DNA of 64,000 bases from Cryptomeria japonica. Its lineage: Eukaryota; Streptophyta; Pinopsida; Cupressales; Cupressaceae. Location: the NCBI RefSeq assembly GCF_030272615.1, contig NC_081408.1, positions 605,855,673 through 605,919,672 on the forward strand, read 5' to 3'. Within the stretch, counting starts at the first letter, position 1. Each line of letters begins with the position of its first letter. The translations under genes and the position numbers were made by a program. The notes under the pieces were generated by a model that saw only the letters and a list, made by a program, of their open reading frames with translations, searched no databases and was not told where the DNA came from. Shown here piece after piece: positions 34,056 through 46,100 of the stretch.

Positions 34056-34299
34056 TTATTCTTTACCCCAATTTTGGCCTATCATTGTCTATTAATAAGG
34101 TGAGGGCCCAAACCCAACAATGAGTAGGGTCCTCACCCTTATCAATGACATACTTATAAATCCATGGCATAACCCCTATAACAGTGCCACATTTTCCATC
34201 ACTATGCGAAGTATGCAAAAAGGTGGAGTATGTCCAAACATTGCATAAAGAAGCGTCAAGTCTTGTGTTGTTGAGTTTAACTTCTTGGAGAAGAATCAC
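34056..34299 (-). pseudogene. L1-type LINE endonuclease, N-terminal half
   Basis: MILLQEVKLNNTRLDASLCN carries the LQE motif with the catalytic Glu of the apurinic-type endonuclease, which nicks the target DNA. It continues HSDGKCGTVIGVMPWIYKYV and ends at RPKLG before a stop and unrelated sequence. The continuation (FCSIHAPDFF, then GDFN) is found at about 25925-25790 on the same strand, so this is the front half of that endonuclease. Confidence 0.8.
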
Positions 34300-34399
34300 A
34301 TCGGGTTTTCATGTTACATAACAACCTCTTTAACTTTAATCATGCAGTGAGGGAGTGAAATCCTATAATTCACGACAAGGAATAGATAAATCATCATCC

Positions 34400-35391
34400 T
34401 AAGTTAGAACGTCTAACTTGTTATCAAGATTGAAATATTTGGGCTTACTATATTTTCGAATAGAGGAAGGGGATCTAGAACTATGATGAGAGGTAGACGA
34501 GGGTGAAGAGGTGACATCTTTTTATTCAATATCTCTTTTAGTAGAGGAATGAGCCTAGATCTTTGGTGGGAGGTAAAGGAAGGTGAAGAGGAGTCTTGAG
34601 CACGTGATTGAGGAGAAGGGTGGCAAGAGGGAGAGATGGCCACATGAGCAGGGAGATTAGGAGGGGGGGAGAAGAAAGGAGAGGAGCTTAGGATGAGGAG
34701 GAGTATAAGGCTCTTTCATCTTCCTAACCAATCTCCACCTATATAACATGGCAACATCTTTAAAAGAGGGGGTGAACTCAAGAGAGGTATCAGAAGGGCA
34801 ATTAGAGGGAAGGGGTGAAATTTTAGAGGTAGGTGAGGAAAGAAGTGAGGGTTGAATATTAGCAGGAGAAAGAATAGCAAGATGATCGTTATATGATGAA
34901 GCATTTAATGGAGGTTGAACTGGTCCGTTCTTTCTTATAAGGCATTCACAAATCAGGTGAACTTCTTTTCGAAAGTAAAAACATGCATTTGTTTTATTCA
35001 AATAAACAACATGCTTATCTAATTAAAAAACTGATCCAAATAGTTTAATATTCTCTGGTAATGGTCTATTTAAATCTATTTCCATGCAGGCCCTTGGATG
35101 AACTCGTAAACTTGACAATTTGTTAGAATTATGCTTCCACCAAATAACTCAACCTAGCTGAGCCACAATGTCCTCCAAAAATGATTAGAAAGATAAATTA
35201 AGAAATGGCCGATATACCCACAAATGATCCAAGTGATGTACTGTAAAATGATCTGAGCATGGTTTGAGGATTTAAACATATAGGAAACATACCTCTTTCC
35301 AAGGCCTCTTATGGATTTAATCTCTCATCCTTGGTTCTCCTAGTTAAACCAGACCCATTTAAAAAACTCAAATTCCAAAGGAATGCCTAAC
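34400..35391 (-). pseudogene. L1-type LINE ORF1 (RNA-binding), C-terminal two-thirds
   Basis: ORF1 of plant L1 elements is an RNA-binding chaperone with a DUF4283-like domain and a CCHC knuckle. Here the minus strand shows LSSLRVHPRACMEIDLNRPLP near 35040-35110 and a knuckle CFYFRKEVHLICEC (about 34945-34990) whose second Cys is Phe. A Pro/Ser-rich tail follows. Copia-2 interrupts it at 35397. The upstream part lies at 41424-41703. Confidence 0.7.
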
Positions 35392-35396
35392 AGTTC

Positions 35397-35731
35397 TGAA
35401 GAAGTTGAGAAATACAACTTCAGAGATCCCAAGAACATCTACAAGCAAAATACCTGTCACAAGAGAAGAATGGAGGCAAGAAAACAATAATGGCTCTGAA
35501 GAAAAAGATTATCATTCAGAGAGGGAATGCATAAAGAAATACAATACAATCCTTATAAAAGGATATTATGCAGCCCTAAAGAAACCCTAAAGGGATAATG
35601 TGTATTTACTAATTAGAATAATTATTAAATACCTACAATATTATTAAATGACTAAGTTTAGCTTAAGTGTAGAGGATGATAGACTAATAATTAAATAAAT
35701 AATTATTAGCTAATACATGATAACTCTAACA
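35397..35731 (-). repeat. 3' LTR of copia-2 (335 bp)
   Basis: It has the same TGTTAGAG...CTTCTTCA ends as 41098-41418 and retains the 14 bp missing there. It is flanked by AGTTC. Confidence 0.96.
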
Positions 35732-35743
35732 CCCCCCCTTAAG

Positions 35744-36754
35744 ATGAACTTAGGGGGTGGCTAAAAACTAAATGCAGAAAGAAAATGCAACTACCTGAGG
35801 AAGGCAAATTTGGGTCCCGACAACAAAGCCTGATGAGGTACCCAATCACAACCAAATCTCTATAAATCGGAGAAATAGAGAAAACCATGTGGGAAAAAAC
35901 TCTACTCCAAAAAGAGATGGAAAAATCATGCTATAAAAAAATGAAGGAAGACCTCAATGAGACCCCCCAAGGACAACTTCCTTCACCGCAAGCATAGAGT
36001 GCAACTGAAGGTAGCGCGAAGATGCAAAAGGTTTTATGAAGATGTCAGCAACCTACTCCTCTATAGGAATGCACTCCAAGATGAGAAATCCATCCTGAAT
36101 CAACTATCTGGTGAAGTGCATGTGAAGCTCAATGTGTTTAGTCCTCTGGTGCTCCACTAGGTTGCAAAAAATGTGAATGGCACTTTGATTGTCACACCAA
36201 AGAATAGTGGGACTATCAAGAGGAAACCCAAACTCAGTCATCAACTATCGAATCCATAAAACCTCCCGACTAGCTAACACCGCTGCTCGTTACTTAGCCT
36301 CTGTAGATGATAATACAATAGCAGACTGCTTCTTGCAAGACCATGTAATAGGACCAGAACCAAGGCAAATAACAAAGCCAAAAGCAGACTTTCGATCATG
36401 AGCATCACCAGCCCAATCTAAGTCAGTGAAGCCAACAATGTGAGGGGATCCTGAAGTATAGTGAATGCTAAACTGTGTAGTGCCCCGAATGTACCTCAAA
36501 ATACATTTGGCAACTTGCCAATGGCTCTCATGGGGATCATGGGAGAACCTAGAGACACGACCAACCACAAAGGATAGATTTGAGCATGTATGTGTTAGAT
36601 ACAACAAACTGCCAACCAACTACCTGTATAAGGTAGGATCCACATAAGGTGTAGAACAAGTGGTAGACAAAACAACGCCTTACTGAAATGGTGTGGGTGT
36701 AGGATTGCAAGCAATCATGTCAAATCTATGAAGCATATCAAGAGCATACTTTTG
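35744..36754 (-). pseudogene. copia-2 RNase H, pol end and polypurine tract
   Basis: MVGSLLYLTHTCSNLSFVVG, VGFTDLDWAGDAHDRKSAFG and VLSSTEAK are the RNase H signatures. A TAG precedes LVGSLLYL (Arg-Gln in relatives) and a TAA follows EAK near 36287-36289. ADIFIKPFASSRYLQLHSML ends the protein. CTTAAGGGGGGG on the minus strand (35732-35743) directly precedes the 3' LTR as polypurine tract. Confidence 0.88.
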
Positions 36755-37509
36755 CTAAAGTATGGAAATCCCATCAGAAGACTGAATAACCTGTAGGCCC
36801 AAAAAATAGTGCAGAAGTCCAAGATCTATCATCTCAAATTGCTCCATCAAAGCTCTCTGAATATCCTGAATCAAGGAGGACGAGCTACCTATAATGATGA
36901 GATCATCAACATATAGCACAAGAATAACTATATCATCCCCCTGACGTTGAATATAAACATCGGGATCAAAATGACAATGTGTGAAGAGTGTGGAGAGCAA
37001 GAAAGAGTCCATCTTCTCATACCAGGCCCGAGGGGCTTGTTTGAGACCATATAATGAATGCCGAAGTTTGCAAACCAAAGAAGAATCCTACAAAAATCCC
37101 TGAGGCTGCTCCATATAGATCTCCTCATGAAGGTCTCCATGTAAGAAGGCACTTTTCACATCCATCTGAAAAACTGTCCATCCCTGTGAAGCTGAAAGTG
37201 AATAGAATTCATCTTGGTGACAAGAGCAAAGGTCTTGGAGTAATCAATACCCTCCACTTGAGAAAACCCCTTCGCAACAAGATGATCCTTATACTTATTA
37301 ATAGAACCATCGACAACATACTTGGTACAGTACACCCACTTGCACTGAACCAACTTTCTTGCTTTTAGAAGAGCACAAAGATCCCAAGTATGATTCTTCA
37401 TCAAAGAAGAATACTCCTCATCCATGACCCTATCCCACTCCGGGTGACTGGTCGCCTCTGAAAATTTCTGAGGATCATTCGAAATGGCATGACTCAAAAG
37501 ACATGGCAT
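36755..37509 (-). pseudogene. copia-2 reverse transcriptase
   Basis: Blocks: SEATSHPEWDRVMDEEYSSL, WDLCALLKARKLVQCKWVYC, YSKTFALVTKMNSI, then HSLYGLKQAPRAWYEKMDSF and LYVDDLIIIGSSSS (YVDD at about 36903-36914). A TAG lies before DSSLVC near 37080 and another ends the frame at 36755. The catalytic pair is intact. Confidence 0.9.
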
Positions 37510-38649
37510 GACTCAAAAGACTAGAACTGGATGTCTGTGCATGAGTACCACGAGAATCTGAAGGATCACCTGCCATAGAACCAATGACATCAACTGTAAA
37601 CCAGGCCCACTTGGGAAAAGGCTGAGCTATGGGTGGTGGTGGTGGTGGTGGGGGAGATGGCAGACCATCATCTACATCGTCATCAAGGAATAAGGAATCC
37701 TCAAAAGATGAAGAGGGAGGAGGAGGCGGTGAGGGAGAAGCTGGTGATGGAGAATCCATCTGAGGAAGGCGCTCATCAAACTGGACATCTTGCCTAAATA
37801 GAACCTCTCGGTAATCAGGATCAAACAAACTGTACGCCTTAACATCCTCACAATAGCCAACAAAGATGAGTGGTAGACTCTTCCTCTCCATGGCTTTCCT
37901 CTGAGCATCTGGAATAAATGCCCAAGCCTCACTACCAAAAACTCAGAATGATGAAACATTAGGCTTGACATGGGACCAAGCCTCCTCAGGAGTCATCTGG
38001 TGCAATGCCTCATGAGGCATATGATTCTGAATATAAGTAGCACAATTAATTGTCTCAGCCCAAAAAGAAGGCTGCATAGAACTTGACTGAAGCATACAAT
38101 TGGCCATCTCTCATAGTGTTCTGTTATCTCTCTCAGCAACACCATTCTATTGAGGGGTGTGAGGAACTGATAACTGATGCTGCAAACCATGCTCTGTGTA
38201 GAAATATGTAAAAGCCTGATTCACATACTCTCTCCCATTATCTGTGTGTATCCTCTGGATAGAAAGACCAGATTGCTTCTCTACAAATGTCTTAAAGACG
38301 CGAAATGAATCAAAGACATCAGACTTGTACTTAAGAAAGTACACCCATGTACGTCTGGAAAAGTCATCAATGAATGTGAGCACATACTTGGCCCCTGAAA
38401 AAGATGGAGTCGGAAATGACATAAGATCACTGTGTACCAAATCCAAGGGTGCCTTAGCATGTTTTGCTCTACCTATAGGAAAAGGATCTCGGTGATGTTT
38501 TCCAAGTGCACAACCTCGACATACACCATCAGTATAGGATATCTAAGGAAGCCCAATCACAAGCGCCTGTGTGTTCATCTGTTGTAAGTATATGTAATTT
38601 ACATGGCCAAAATGCTCATGCCAAAGTCTGCTGACTAAATTTGCATGTG
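37480..38649 (-). pseudogene. copia-2 integrase
   Basis: Core motifs are MDLVHSDLMSFPTPSFSGAK (first Asp), YVLTFIDDFSRRTWVYFL and RIHTDNGREYVNQAF (second Asp). A TAG falls in the same TPQ-NG site as in copia-1 (about 38147-38149). TGA codons replace Arg after NRTL and in the S-F-x-V-F-G block. The C-terminal part has a Pro/Ser-rich stretch (37620-37760) preceding the RT. Confidence 0.88.
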
Positions 38650-39025
38650 CTACAAGAGAAACACCTGAACCATCTGGACTCTCAAAGCCATCAAACCTAT
38701 ATAACATGAATCAGGATCAACATTGCCAGTAGCCACAACCAAATCAAGATCATGGAGCTCTCTAATAACTACATCATGTGGTGAGAACTCAACTGTTTTA
38801 CCAGAGCTAGAATGGCAAATCTGATAAAAAAAGAGGAGGATTGTCGAAATATCAGGAACCAAAAGAACATCCTGAATAGAACCACCTGTCAATGGAACAG
38901 TACTTGAACCTGAAACTGAAACTGAAAGTTGTGCTGAGTCACCAACCGCAATCTGTAAAGTATCACTATGAGTAAGTGAGGTAACAAGCTGCTGAGAGTG
39001 TGTCATGTGGTGAGAAGCCCTAGAA
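38650..39025 (-). pseudogene. copia-2 protease
   Basis: The protease begins at WIIDSRASHHMTHSQQLV, where the catalytic Asp-Ser-Gly has become Asp-Ser-Arg (codon AGG at 39019-39021), explained by one G-to-A change. GGSIQDVLLVPDISTILLFF and GKTVEFSPHDVVIREL match the copia protease-integrase linker. It was probably inactive even before the frame was lost. Confidence 0.85.
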
Positions 39026-40009
39026 TCAATAATCCAAGGGGATGCAAAAGTAATATCTCACGCATAATGAGCATGTCCTCTCCCTGTAGAAGAGGAAGAA
39101 GGAGGCCAAGGAGAAGAAATATGATGCTATTGCATGGCTTCCTCCAAAGCCTCTAATCATTTCCAACATCAGGAAACTGGATGTCCTTCTTTGCCACAAA
39201 AAACTACAAAGTTCTTCTGATTTCTTCTTAGTCTTGGAGGAAGACTCACCAAACTTAGAAGATTTATCCTGTTTGGGATATGACTTTGGTTTAGAATTAG
39301 ACTTAGGTGGTGGCTTGGAGGGACTCTCACTGTCAGTTGAATCCTTCTTAGGCTTCAGTTTCAGCTTCTTGTTCTCTTTAGATGTCTGTGCAACCAATGC
39401 TTTGTTCTTTGATCCTTTGAGAGTGTTCCACTAAGATAGGTGAGCCTGCTCATGAGTCAAGCAATCACAAAACACATCAAATGTAGGCATGGTGAAGTGT
39501 GCACCCAAGGCATCCATAGTAGAATAAAATGTAGAAGCAAATATCTAATAGGGACCTCGAAGTTTAGAGAGAATCAGGTAGATATACTCCGTGTCTGTCT
39601 TATTTTTACTACAATTGTGTAGGATAGATCTGGTGGTTTTAAACTTGTTCAGAAAGTCCTCAATGTGAGGAAATGACTCAGGTTACAAAGAAGAGTGTTC
39701 TGCTTCAATCTGTAATGCTCTGAACTCATTGATGGTACCAACAAGATCATCAAATTTGGACCACATAGCCCGAGAAGTGAGCAAACCATCAAGGTAAAAA
39801 AGCAAGATGTCTGAAACATGTAAGGAGAGAACACCCATAGCCTCATCCATCTTATTCTTGTGGCGAAGAATTTCAAAAGGATGTTGCAATTTAGGCCGAG
39901 CCTCATCCAAATAGGACCACAACCCTTTTGATCTGAGAAGCCTCGTCATACGAGATTTTCAAAGGTGATAGTTCTGTGATGTAATAAGCTCAACTGAAGA
40001 ATCTGCCAT
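39026..40009 (-). pseudogene. copia-2 gag
   Basis: The start is the ATG at 40009 (MADSSVELITSQNYHL). A TGA follows where the family has Trp (NYH-x-W-K). Further blocks are LRSKGLWSYLDEARPKL, DEAMGVLSLHVSD, INEFRALQIEAEH and FDVFCDCLTHEQAHL, typical copia capsid regions. A Lys/Ser-rich stretch comes next (KLKLKPKKDS). The zinc knuckle near 39165-39200 (CGKEGHPVS) is in a shifted frame. Several TAG stops occur, for example just before PESFPHIE. Confidence 0.85.
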
Positions 40010-41085
40010 GTGCAACTGTACCTGTACCTTCTCTTGTGTTTTTTTTAATTAAGTGATCTTTTAGACTAGACAGAGGATGCAAAAGGGTTTTTTTCTTTTG
40101 AGTTTTAGGTGTTCTGATTTTCTGAAGTAAATTATAGAATGTAGAAAATAACACCCCCCACAAGATGAAAAACCAAACCACAGTACAATCTGAGAGCCTG
40201 AAGGAAAAGCAAGAGCAAAAAAATGGCTTTAGATAATATCTTGTGTACCTAGTAATTTTTTTGGAACAATGAACCCCAAATCTGAATAGGGCTCTCGAAG
40301 ACCTTTCTGACGTCTATTCGTTTGCCAAAAAAGGAGTCTATTTGCCCAAGTTATGGCTCCCAGAGTGCAAAAAAGAGCTCTGACTTTGATGGCAAAAAAA
40401 AGGGAAAAAATGAAAAAATATGTAAACCTCACATCCAGATCTGAAAAGAGCTCGAAGAGAGCTTTCTGATGCCTATTTGTTTTCCAAAAAATGACTCTGT
40501 TTGCCCAAGTTATGGTAAAAAAGTGACCCCCTTGTCAAAAGGCATTCAAAGAAGGGCCAGGCGGTGACTGGGCGGAGGTGGCAGGTGGGCCAGAGGGAGC
40601 GGTGACGGAGGTGGCAGAGGGTGGCCAGGCGGCGAGGCAGCCGAGCGACGGGGTGGTGGCCGGGCGATGGTTATCACGGCTGGCTGTGGTTTGCAAACCG
40701 CTGGACTACAAGTGGTGACTGTCCGAGAGAAAGATGGTTGTGACGGTTAGTAAACCATCAGTGGCTTTCGGTGTTTGCAGCGACCTGGGAATGTCGTTAA
40801 ACTGCCCACAATTTATTTATTTTTTGGAAATTTCTCGAAATCCATGCCCAGAAAAGGGCAAAAACCCCCCCAAAAATTCAGAGGCCAAAGTTGTCCAAAT
40901 TGGACAAATTTTATATGAAAAATGGGGGTTTTTGGGTGTTTTGAGCTCAATGGTGAGGTCCGTTTGAGCCCAAAAAACACACAAACAAAGCACCCCAGAT
41001 TCAAAATAAAAACTTTGAAAATCTTGAAACCCTAGCCTCCAAAAAAATCTTCTGAAAAATCAGGAACAAGTAGCAGCAGATGTAG
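40010..41085 (-). other. leader of copia-2 with GC-rich island
   Basis: About 1.1 kb between primer site and gag. The part at 40550-40740 is strongly GC-rich (on the plus strand, runs of GGCGG and GGTGGC), while the flanks are AT-rich. There is no conserved protein. The position matches the GC island in the leader of copia-1. Confidence 0.7.
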
Positions 41086-41097
41086 GCTCTGATACCA
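41086..41097 (-). other. primer-binding site of copia-2
   Basis: The minus strand reads TGGTATCAGAGC directly after the LTR, a perfect 12-base match to the initiator tRNA-Met complement. Confidence 0.95.
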
Positions 41098-41418
41098 TGA
41101 AGAAGTTGAGAAATACAACTTCAGAGATCCCAAGAACACCTGCAAGCAAAATACCTGTCACAAGAGAAGAATGGAGACAAAAAAACAATAATGGCTTTGA
41201 AGAAAAAGATTATCATTCAGAGAGGGAATGAATAAAGAAATACAATACAATTCTTATAAAAGGATATTATGCAACCCTAAAGAAACCCTAAAGGGATAAT
41301 GTGTATTTAATAATTAGACCTACAATATTATTAAATGCCTAAGTTTAGTGTAAGTGCAGAGGAGAATAGATTAATAATTAAATAAATAATTATTAGCTAA
41401 TACATGATAACTCTAACA
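41098..41418 (-). repeat. 5' LTR of copia-2 (321 bp)
   Basis: On the minus strand it begins TGTTAGAGTTATC and ends CAACTTCTTCA. It lacks 14 bp present in the other LTR. Confidence 0.96.
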
Positions 41419-41423
41419 AGTTC

Positions 41424-41703
41424 AATATTGGTATTCAAAAATAACATCTACAACCTCATTGGGGAGTAGCATTTCTAAGGATTTACTGGAACTGAGGCAC
41501 AACTGATCTTCTAGCATCATCTCATCCGTTTAGCTTGGTTTTTCTCCATGTCTGCTTGTGTTGTTCCTTTTGTGGCGAGCATACTTTCATTGTCAAGTTT
41601 GGCTACTATCATTGTCAGGTTTGGTGTTGTTATCCTTAGCTTTCCCATCCGTCTCAATGTTGATAGACTCCCCAAACTGCCTAGCCACCAATTTTAGATG
41701 CAT
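41424..41703 (-). pseudogene. L1-type LINE ORF1, N-terminal part
   Basis: The ATG at 41703 starts MHLKLVARQFGESINIETDG. The frame, with a few stops, runs to MLLPNEVVDVIFEYQY next to the copia-2 duplication. Orientation and content make it the upstream piece of the ORF1 continued at 35391. The assignment rests on continuity across copia-2 more than on a strong domain match. Confidence 0.55.
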
Positions 41704-43194
41704 AGTGGCCCTAGGGTGTGTGCAAGGACCGTTCAAAAAAGTGCATTTAAAGTTTTCTCTAAGTAAATCATTATTGTATAGATGTTATTGTTGTGTTTAT
41801 TTATGTAAATTAGTATGTAAAATTTATCCCCCTCTTTCTTTTCAACATCATAGAAAACATTTTATTTTCATAAAATATTATAAAATCAATAACAACCTCA
41901 TTTTAATGGAAGTACAAAATTCTTTCATTATATATTACTAAAAAATAATAATGATAAAAAATAATAATGACAGTGTATTCATAACCCACTAAAAAAAATA
42001 GTCAATAAACACACCCCATGACTACATAGACCAAATAAAACACCAACTAAAATAAAAATGATATTTTACTCTTAACAAATAGATCTTAATAAAAAAGCAA
42101 AAAGCAAAAGCAAAAGGAAGATAGAATCCATGTCATGAATCAACATTCACTGCCTATTGAAACTTTCTTGCATTGATTTAAATGCTGTTTCCAGCTTCCT
42201 GTTCACACTACATATTTTTATATGCTATGTCTCACAAATGGGCGTCATAGTATTATCATTATAATAGGCAAAAATATATTCACTATTTTGCTCCCTTACA
42301 TATATGGGGCTACCTCCTACCACTCGCCTGAGGAAACTCAACTAACTCCTCAGTAATTCAAGCCTTTGTAAATGACAGGGAGAAGTCTTCAGTTTTTCTT
42401 TTGAAACTGTAGACCCCATTACATTGCTTATACTCTGTTAATTTCTGATCCCCTTAACAATTAATAAGATTATAGAAGGCTAGGTATGTATTTTACAATA
42501 ATATTGCCAATGCAAATTGCCCAAATTACTGTTTGGAGACAACCTGCTTCAAATATAGACTGTCAAAACTGTTTTGGACCACCCTCAAAAAAATCCCATT
42601 GCTACATCCTTTGATTTCTTCTTTCCTTCTAATAAATATTGATATCAGAATTGTCCAGCTCATTGTGTTCCCCGTGCAGCATGAATTAAGCCTAAACAAT
42701 CTGTAGACAGGTTAGAAACCAATCACTTCCTCTTGTTAGTTTGGCGACAAAAAAATCTACATGATCTAATCCAGAAAAAAGCACATTGACTTCGTCTTAT
42801 ATCAAAACACAGAGAGCCCAATATTCCTTCAGATGAGTTTGAACGAATGCCATTCTCTGACTACAAAATCTTCAGAACTGAGAAGAAACGAAAATCTGCA
42901 GCTTGTGAAGCTTTACTTATAGCTCCATTCCCTTGCAGGTTTGAAAAATTATATGCAAGGGAGGGCAGAGCTTATTGCACTGGAAATTAAAACTGCTTAT
43001 GATACTAGTTCTTTATCTGGCTATAATACTAGGTATTGGTTGTATCTGGTTCTCTTTCACACTTTGCAAAATTATAATACCATGAATAAGTGTATTTACA
43101 TCTTAATGGCTATTGTAAGGTATAATATCTGATGTATCTGCTGTTGTCCAGAAAAACTAAAGGGCTGATCTGTTAACCAGGCCAAAAGCTCTGC
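41704..43194. other. region between LINE and NAC gene, including the NAC 3' UTR
   Basis: AT-rich and without a recognised protein or transposon. The first part of the sequence left of 43195 should be the 3' untranslated region of the NAC gene. I could not fix a polyadenylation site. Confidence 0.5.
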
Positions 43195-46100
43195 TCATGA
43201 ATAAAGCTCTGGGATATTCAAGCAGTCATCCTGCATACAGTCAAAAATGTAAAAGAAAATTAGAGATGTAACCTCCTGATTAGTTGTCAACAGAAAACTG
43301 TCTCCTTATAATATCTAGCATAAAACTTTGAAGAACAGACCATTACAATACTAAAACAATCAAGAAATGTTTGACAAGCCTTAAAAAAAGCCTACCATCT
43401 CTGAAAAGTCCAATGAATTTGATAATGCTAATGAATACTGCCATCTGCATAAATTGATCTTTTCCCTTTGCAAAGCTACTGACCCATTGTCTTGGAACTC
43501 TGCTTGAACTTGACCAGATAACATCTCTGGGTAAGTGTTCCAAGTTGAAGATAGAAAACCCTCCTGAAGATAGTTATCCTCACAAGGTGATCCATTCATC
43601 TCCTCCACCTTAAAAATCTCATAATTATTCCCCATACAAGGTAAATGATTCTCAAGTACAGATTCTCTGATTAAGTTATCAGCAAAACCATCAACTGAGA
43701 AAGAATGTCCCAGATGAGTGTTACAATTCTGTGATGCCTGTGCAACTTCTAAAATTTTCTGTAAAATGTCTTCTTCTTCAAAGTGATCATTCAGCTTCTT
43801 AGTTAGAGGAGACCCACTCAGAGTTCTTGGCACGTTCAACTTTACATCACCAAGATACCCTGGATTGTTCTCTACTTTTATCATTGGGTGAGGAAACTCT
43901 TCCTGAATTCTTGGGCCCTCAAATACAGAGCTGTCCTGCAAGTAGATAACGAATTTATGAAATGTAAATCCTTCTAGCCATATAAATTATCTAGATCAGA
44001 CACAAAATCTAGCCTAATAAAAGCCAGTTATGCTCTATTTTGAAGTCTATATTAGTACACACCTTTCCATTTTTATTTGTATCACTGAACCCAGATTCCA
44101 GCAACCAACTTTGAGGAGCTTTACAATCATTTTTATCATTTAGATTCTCAGATGAAGTTTCTGAGGGCAATGCCAAATTTGCCTGGATGCCACCTTCCTC
44201 CTGCCTGATTTGTGAGTATTTTTTCTCTGACCACTCTTGAACATAACCAAATGAGGACATAGTTTCAGAAAAGGAATTACTCATCGAAGAAGACAAGATA
44301 TTATTATCTATTTGTGCCTCATTCTGTTCACCATTCTTATGCTCTGTTCCATTTTTCTTGAAAATGCGGCATAAGACAAAAGCATCCTGTAAATGCACAG
44401 AAAGGGACCATTAACAGACATCCAAGGGAAAAGTTGTAAGTTTGTAACAATAATGGAAGAAGTGAGAATGACAATACTACCCAACAACATTGCATAATCC
44501 TATAGTAAGTATTTGATGAGACAAATTTGGAAGAAGAATGCTAGAGCAAAGAGCATAATACATAGCAAGATAGCCAAGGGGAAAAGTTGGAATAGTTATT
44601 ACAAGGGTTTTGCTTCTACGCCAATAGATAGGCGAAACCCTTAAATCGAGAAAGTGTAAAAAGGCAAATGCATCTAAGTGCCTTTTCAAGGACTCTGGTT
44701 TTGGTTTTGGTGTAGGATTCAAGTAAAATAACACAGGTAATCAAAGTTGGATCAAACCCTGAAACTTAATATAATAGGTGCATATTCTATATCTAGTCTC
44801 TGCTATGTTCTCCGTTCAGTACAATTATCCTCGTTTGATTCAATGAAATCTAAAATTTGAATTAATTCAAAGTGGGTACCTGCAAACCAGCTGCACCTAC
44901 ACATTGCATTTCATCTAGACGATATTCATGCATCACCCAATCTGTTCTTTTACCCTGTGGAGCCCGGCCTGTGTAGAAAACTAGGGTTTTCTTCATTCCC
45001 ATCACAACCAACTGTGAGATAATCTTACGGTCCTTCCCAGTTGCTTTCCAGTAACCAGCTTCAGTGGCCCTGTTTGTGCGTGAACCATTGGGATACTTTC
45101 TGTCTCGAGGACTGAAGAAATACCATTCCATATCTCTATTGGGCAGAAAAGACTTATCTGCAAAAACATCAGAAATCACAATTAGTCATTTAAGCTAAAG
45201 AGTAAACAAGTACATCATCAGATCCCTGCTCCTGTTGTTTGAAGCATATAAGATTATTTCACAAACTACCTAATTTACAACCATGAATTATAAATTAAAA
45301 CTCAAACAAAATATCTGATTACATCTGCTGTTGAGTTACCAAGTTGGAAAACCGGACGCGTTGAAGTTCACTTTCAGTTTGTTGAATAATTAACTGAGAG
45401 CTCTAACATGTATTTTTCACTTTAACAAATTAACAACAATTTCAAAATGTGAATACGAATTTGAAGCTATATAGAGAATAACCAGCCAATAGACTTTATA
45501 TACATCCAACAGGGATTGCCATGTAAGCTGCATTATGTATAAGCATACTGTCTAGGACAGAAAAGACTGTTCCATTCAAAATAGAGACTGTCTGTCAATC
45601 TGATGGGGGGTCTAATTGTCAGGGTAGAGCTTAAACAAACTTGATAGATCCCCAACAGAAATGATCTTAATGCAACATTCCCGATTGAATTTTACAGAGT
45701 GATTATGGGCTGCGTAAATATAAAACACAAAACAGAATGAATAAGACTTCAGAAAAACATCAAACAGTCAAAGTGAAGAACTCAAGGTGGCGTATAAAAT
45801 CGTCATAGCCCAAGGTATTAGCGTGAGATGAGATGTTTCTGGATTTGATAATAACATTTCGAATCAAATTCTATGATTTACTAGCAGAAAATAGACATCG
45901 TTTCTCTTCTCTTGCTGTCTATTTTCTGATGATAGAACATGGAGTTTTATCCAAACTATTATAGAAAACTTCCTATGATCTATGATATTAACATGAGATA
46001 TTTCTGAATTTGATTGTGAACTTCTTGATAACATCTTAGATCAGACTCTATCATTCATCATCAGAAAATAGACATCATTTCTCTTCTCTTATTATCTGTT

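Larger units (their letters stand above)
35397..41418 (-). mobile_element. Ty1/copia retrotransposon copia-2, full length with both LTRs
   Basis: LTRs lie at 35397-35731 and 41098-41418, with target duplication AGTTC at 35392-35396 and 41419-41423. Minus-strand order: LTR, perfect primer site, leader, gag, protease, integrase, RT, RNase H, polypurine tract, LTR. The LTRs differ at 16 sites plus a 14-bp gap (335 against 321 bp), so it is older than copia-1 if rates are equal. The coding region is broken by stops and frameshifts. It sits inside ORF1 of the LINE. Confidence 0.97.

Noticed and set aside
34413-34643. Ser/Pro-rich reading frame as an independent small protein
   Set aside because: It falls in the low-complexity tail region of LINE ORF1 on the same strand, and there is no ATG context or conserved motif.
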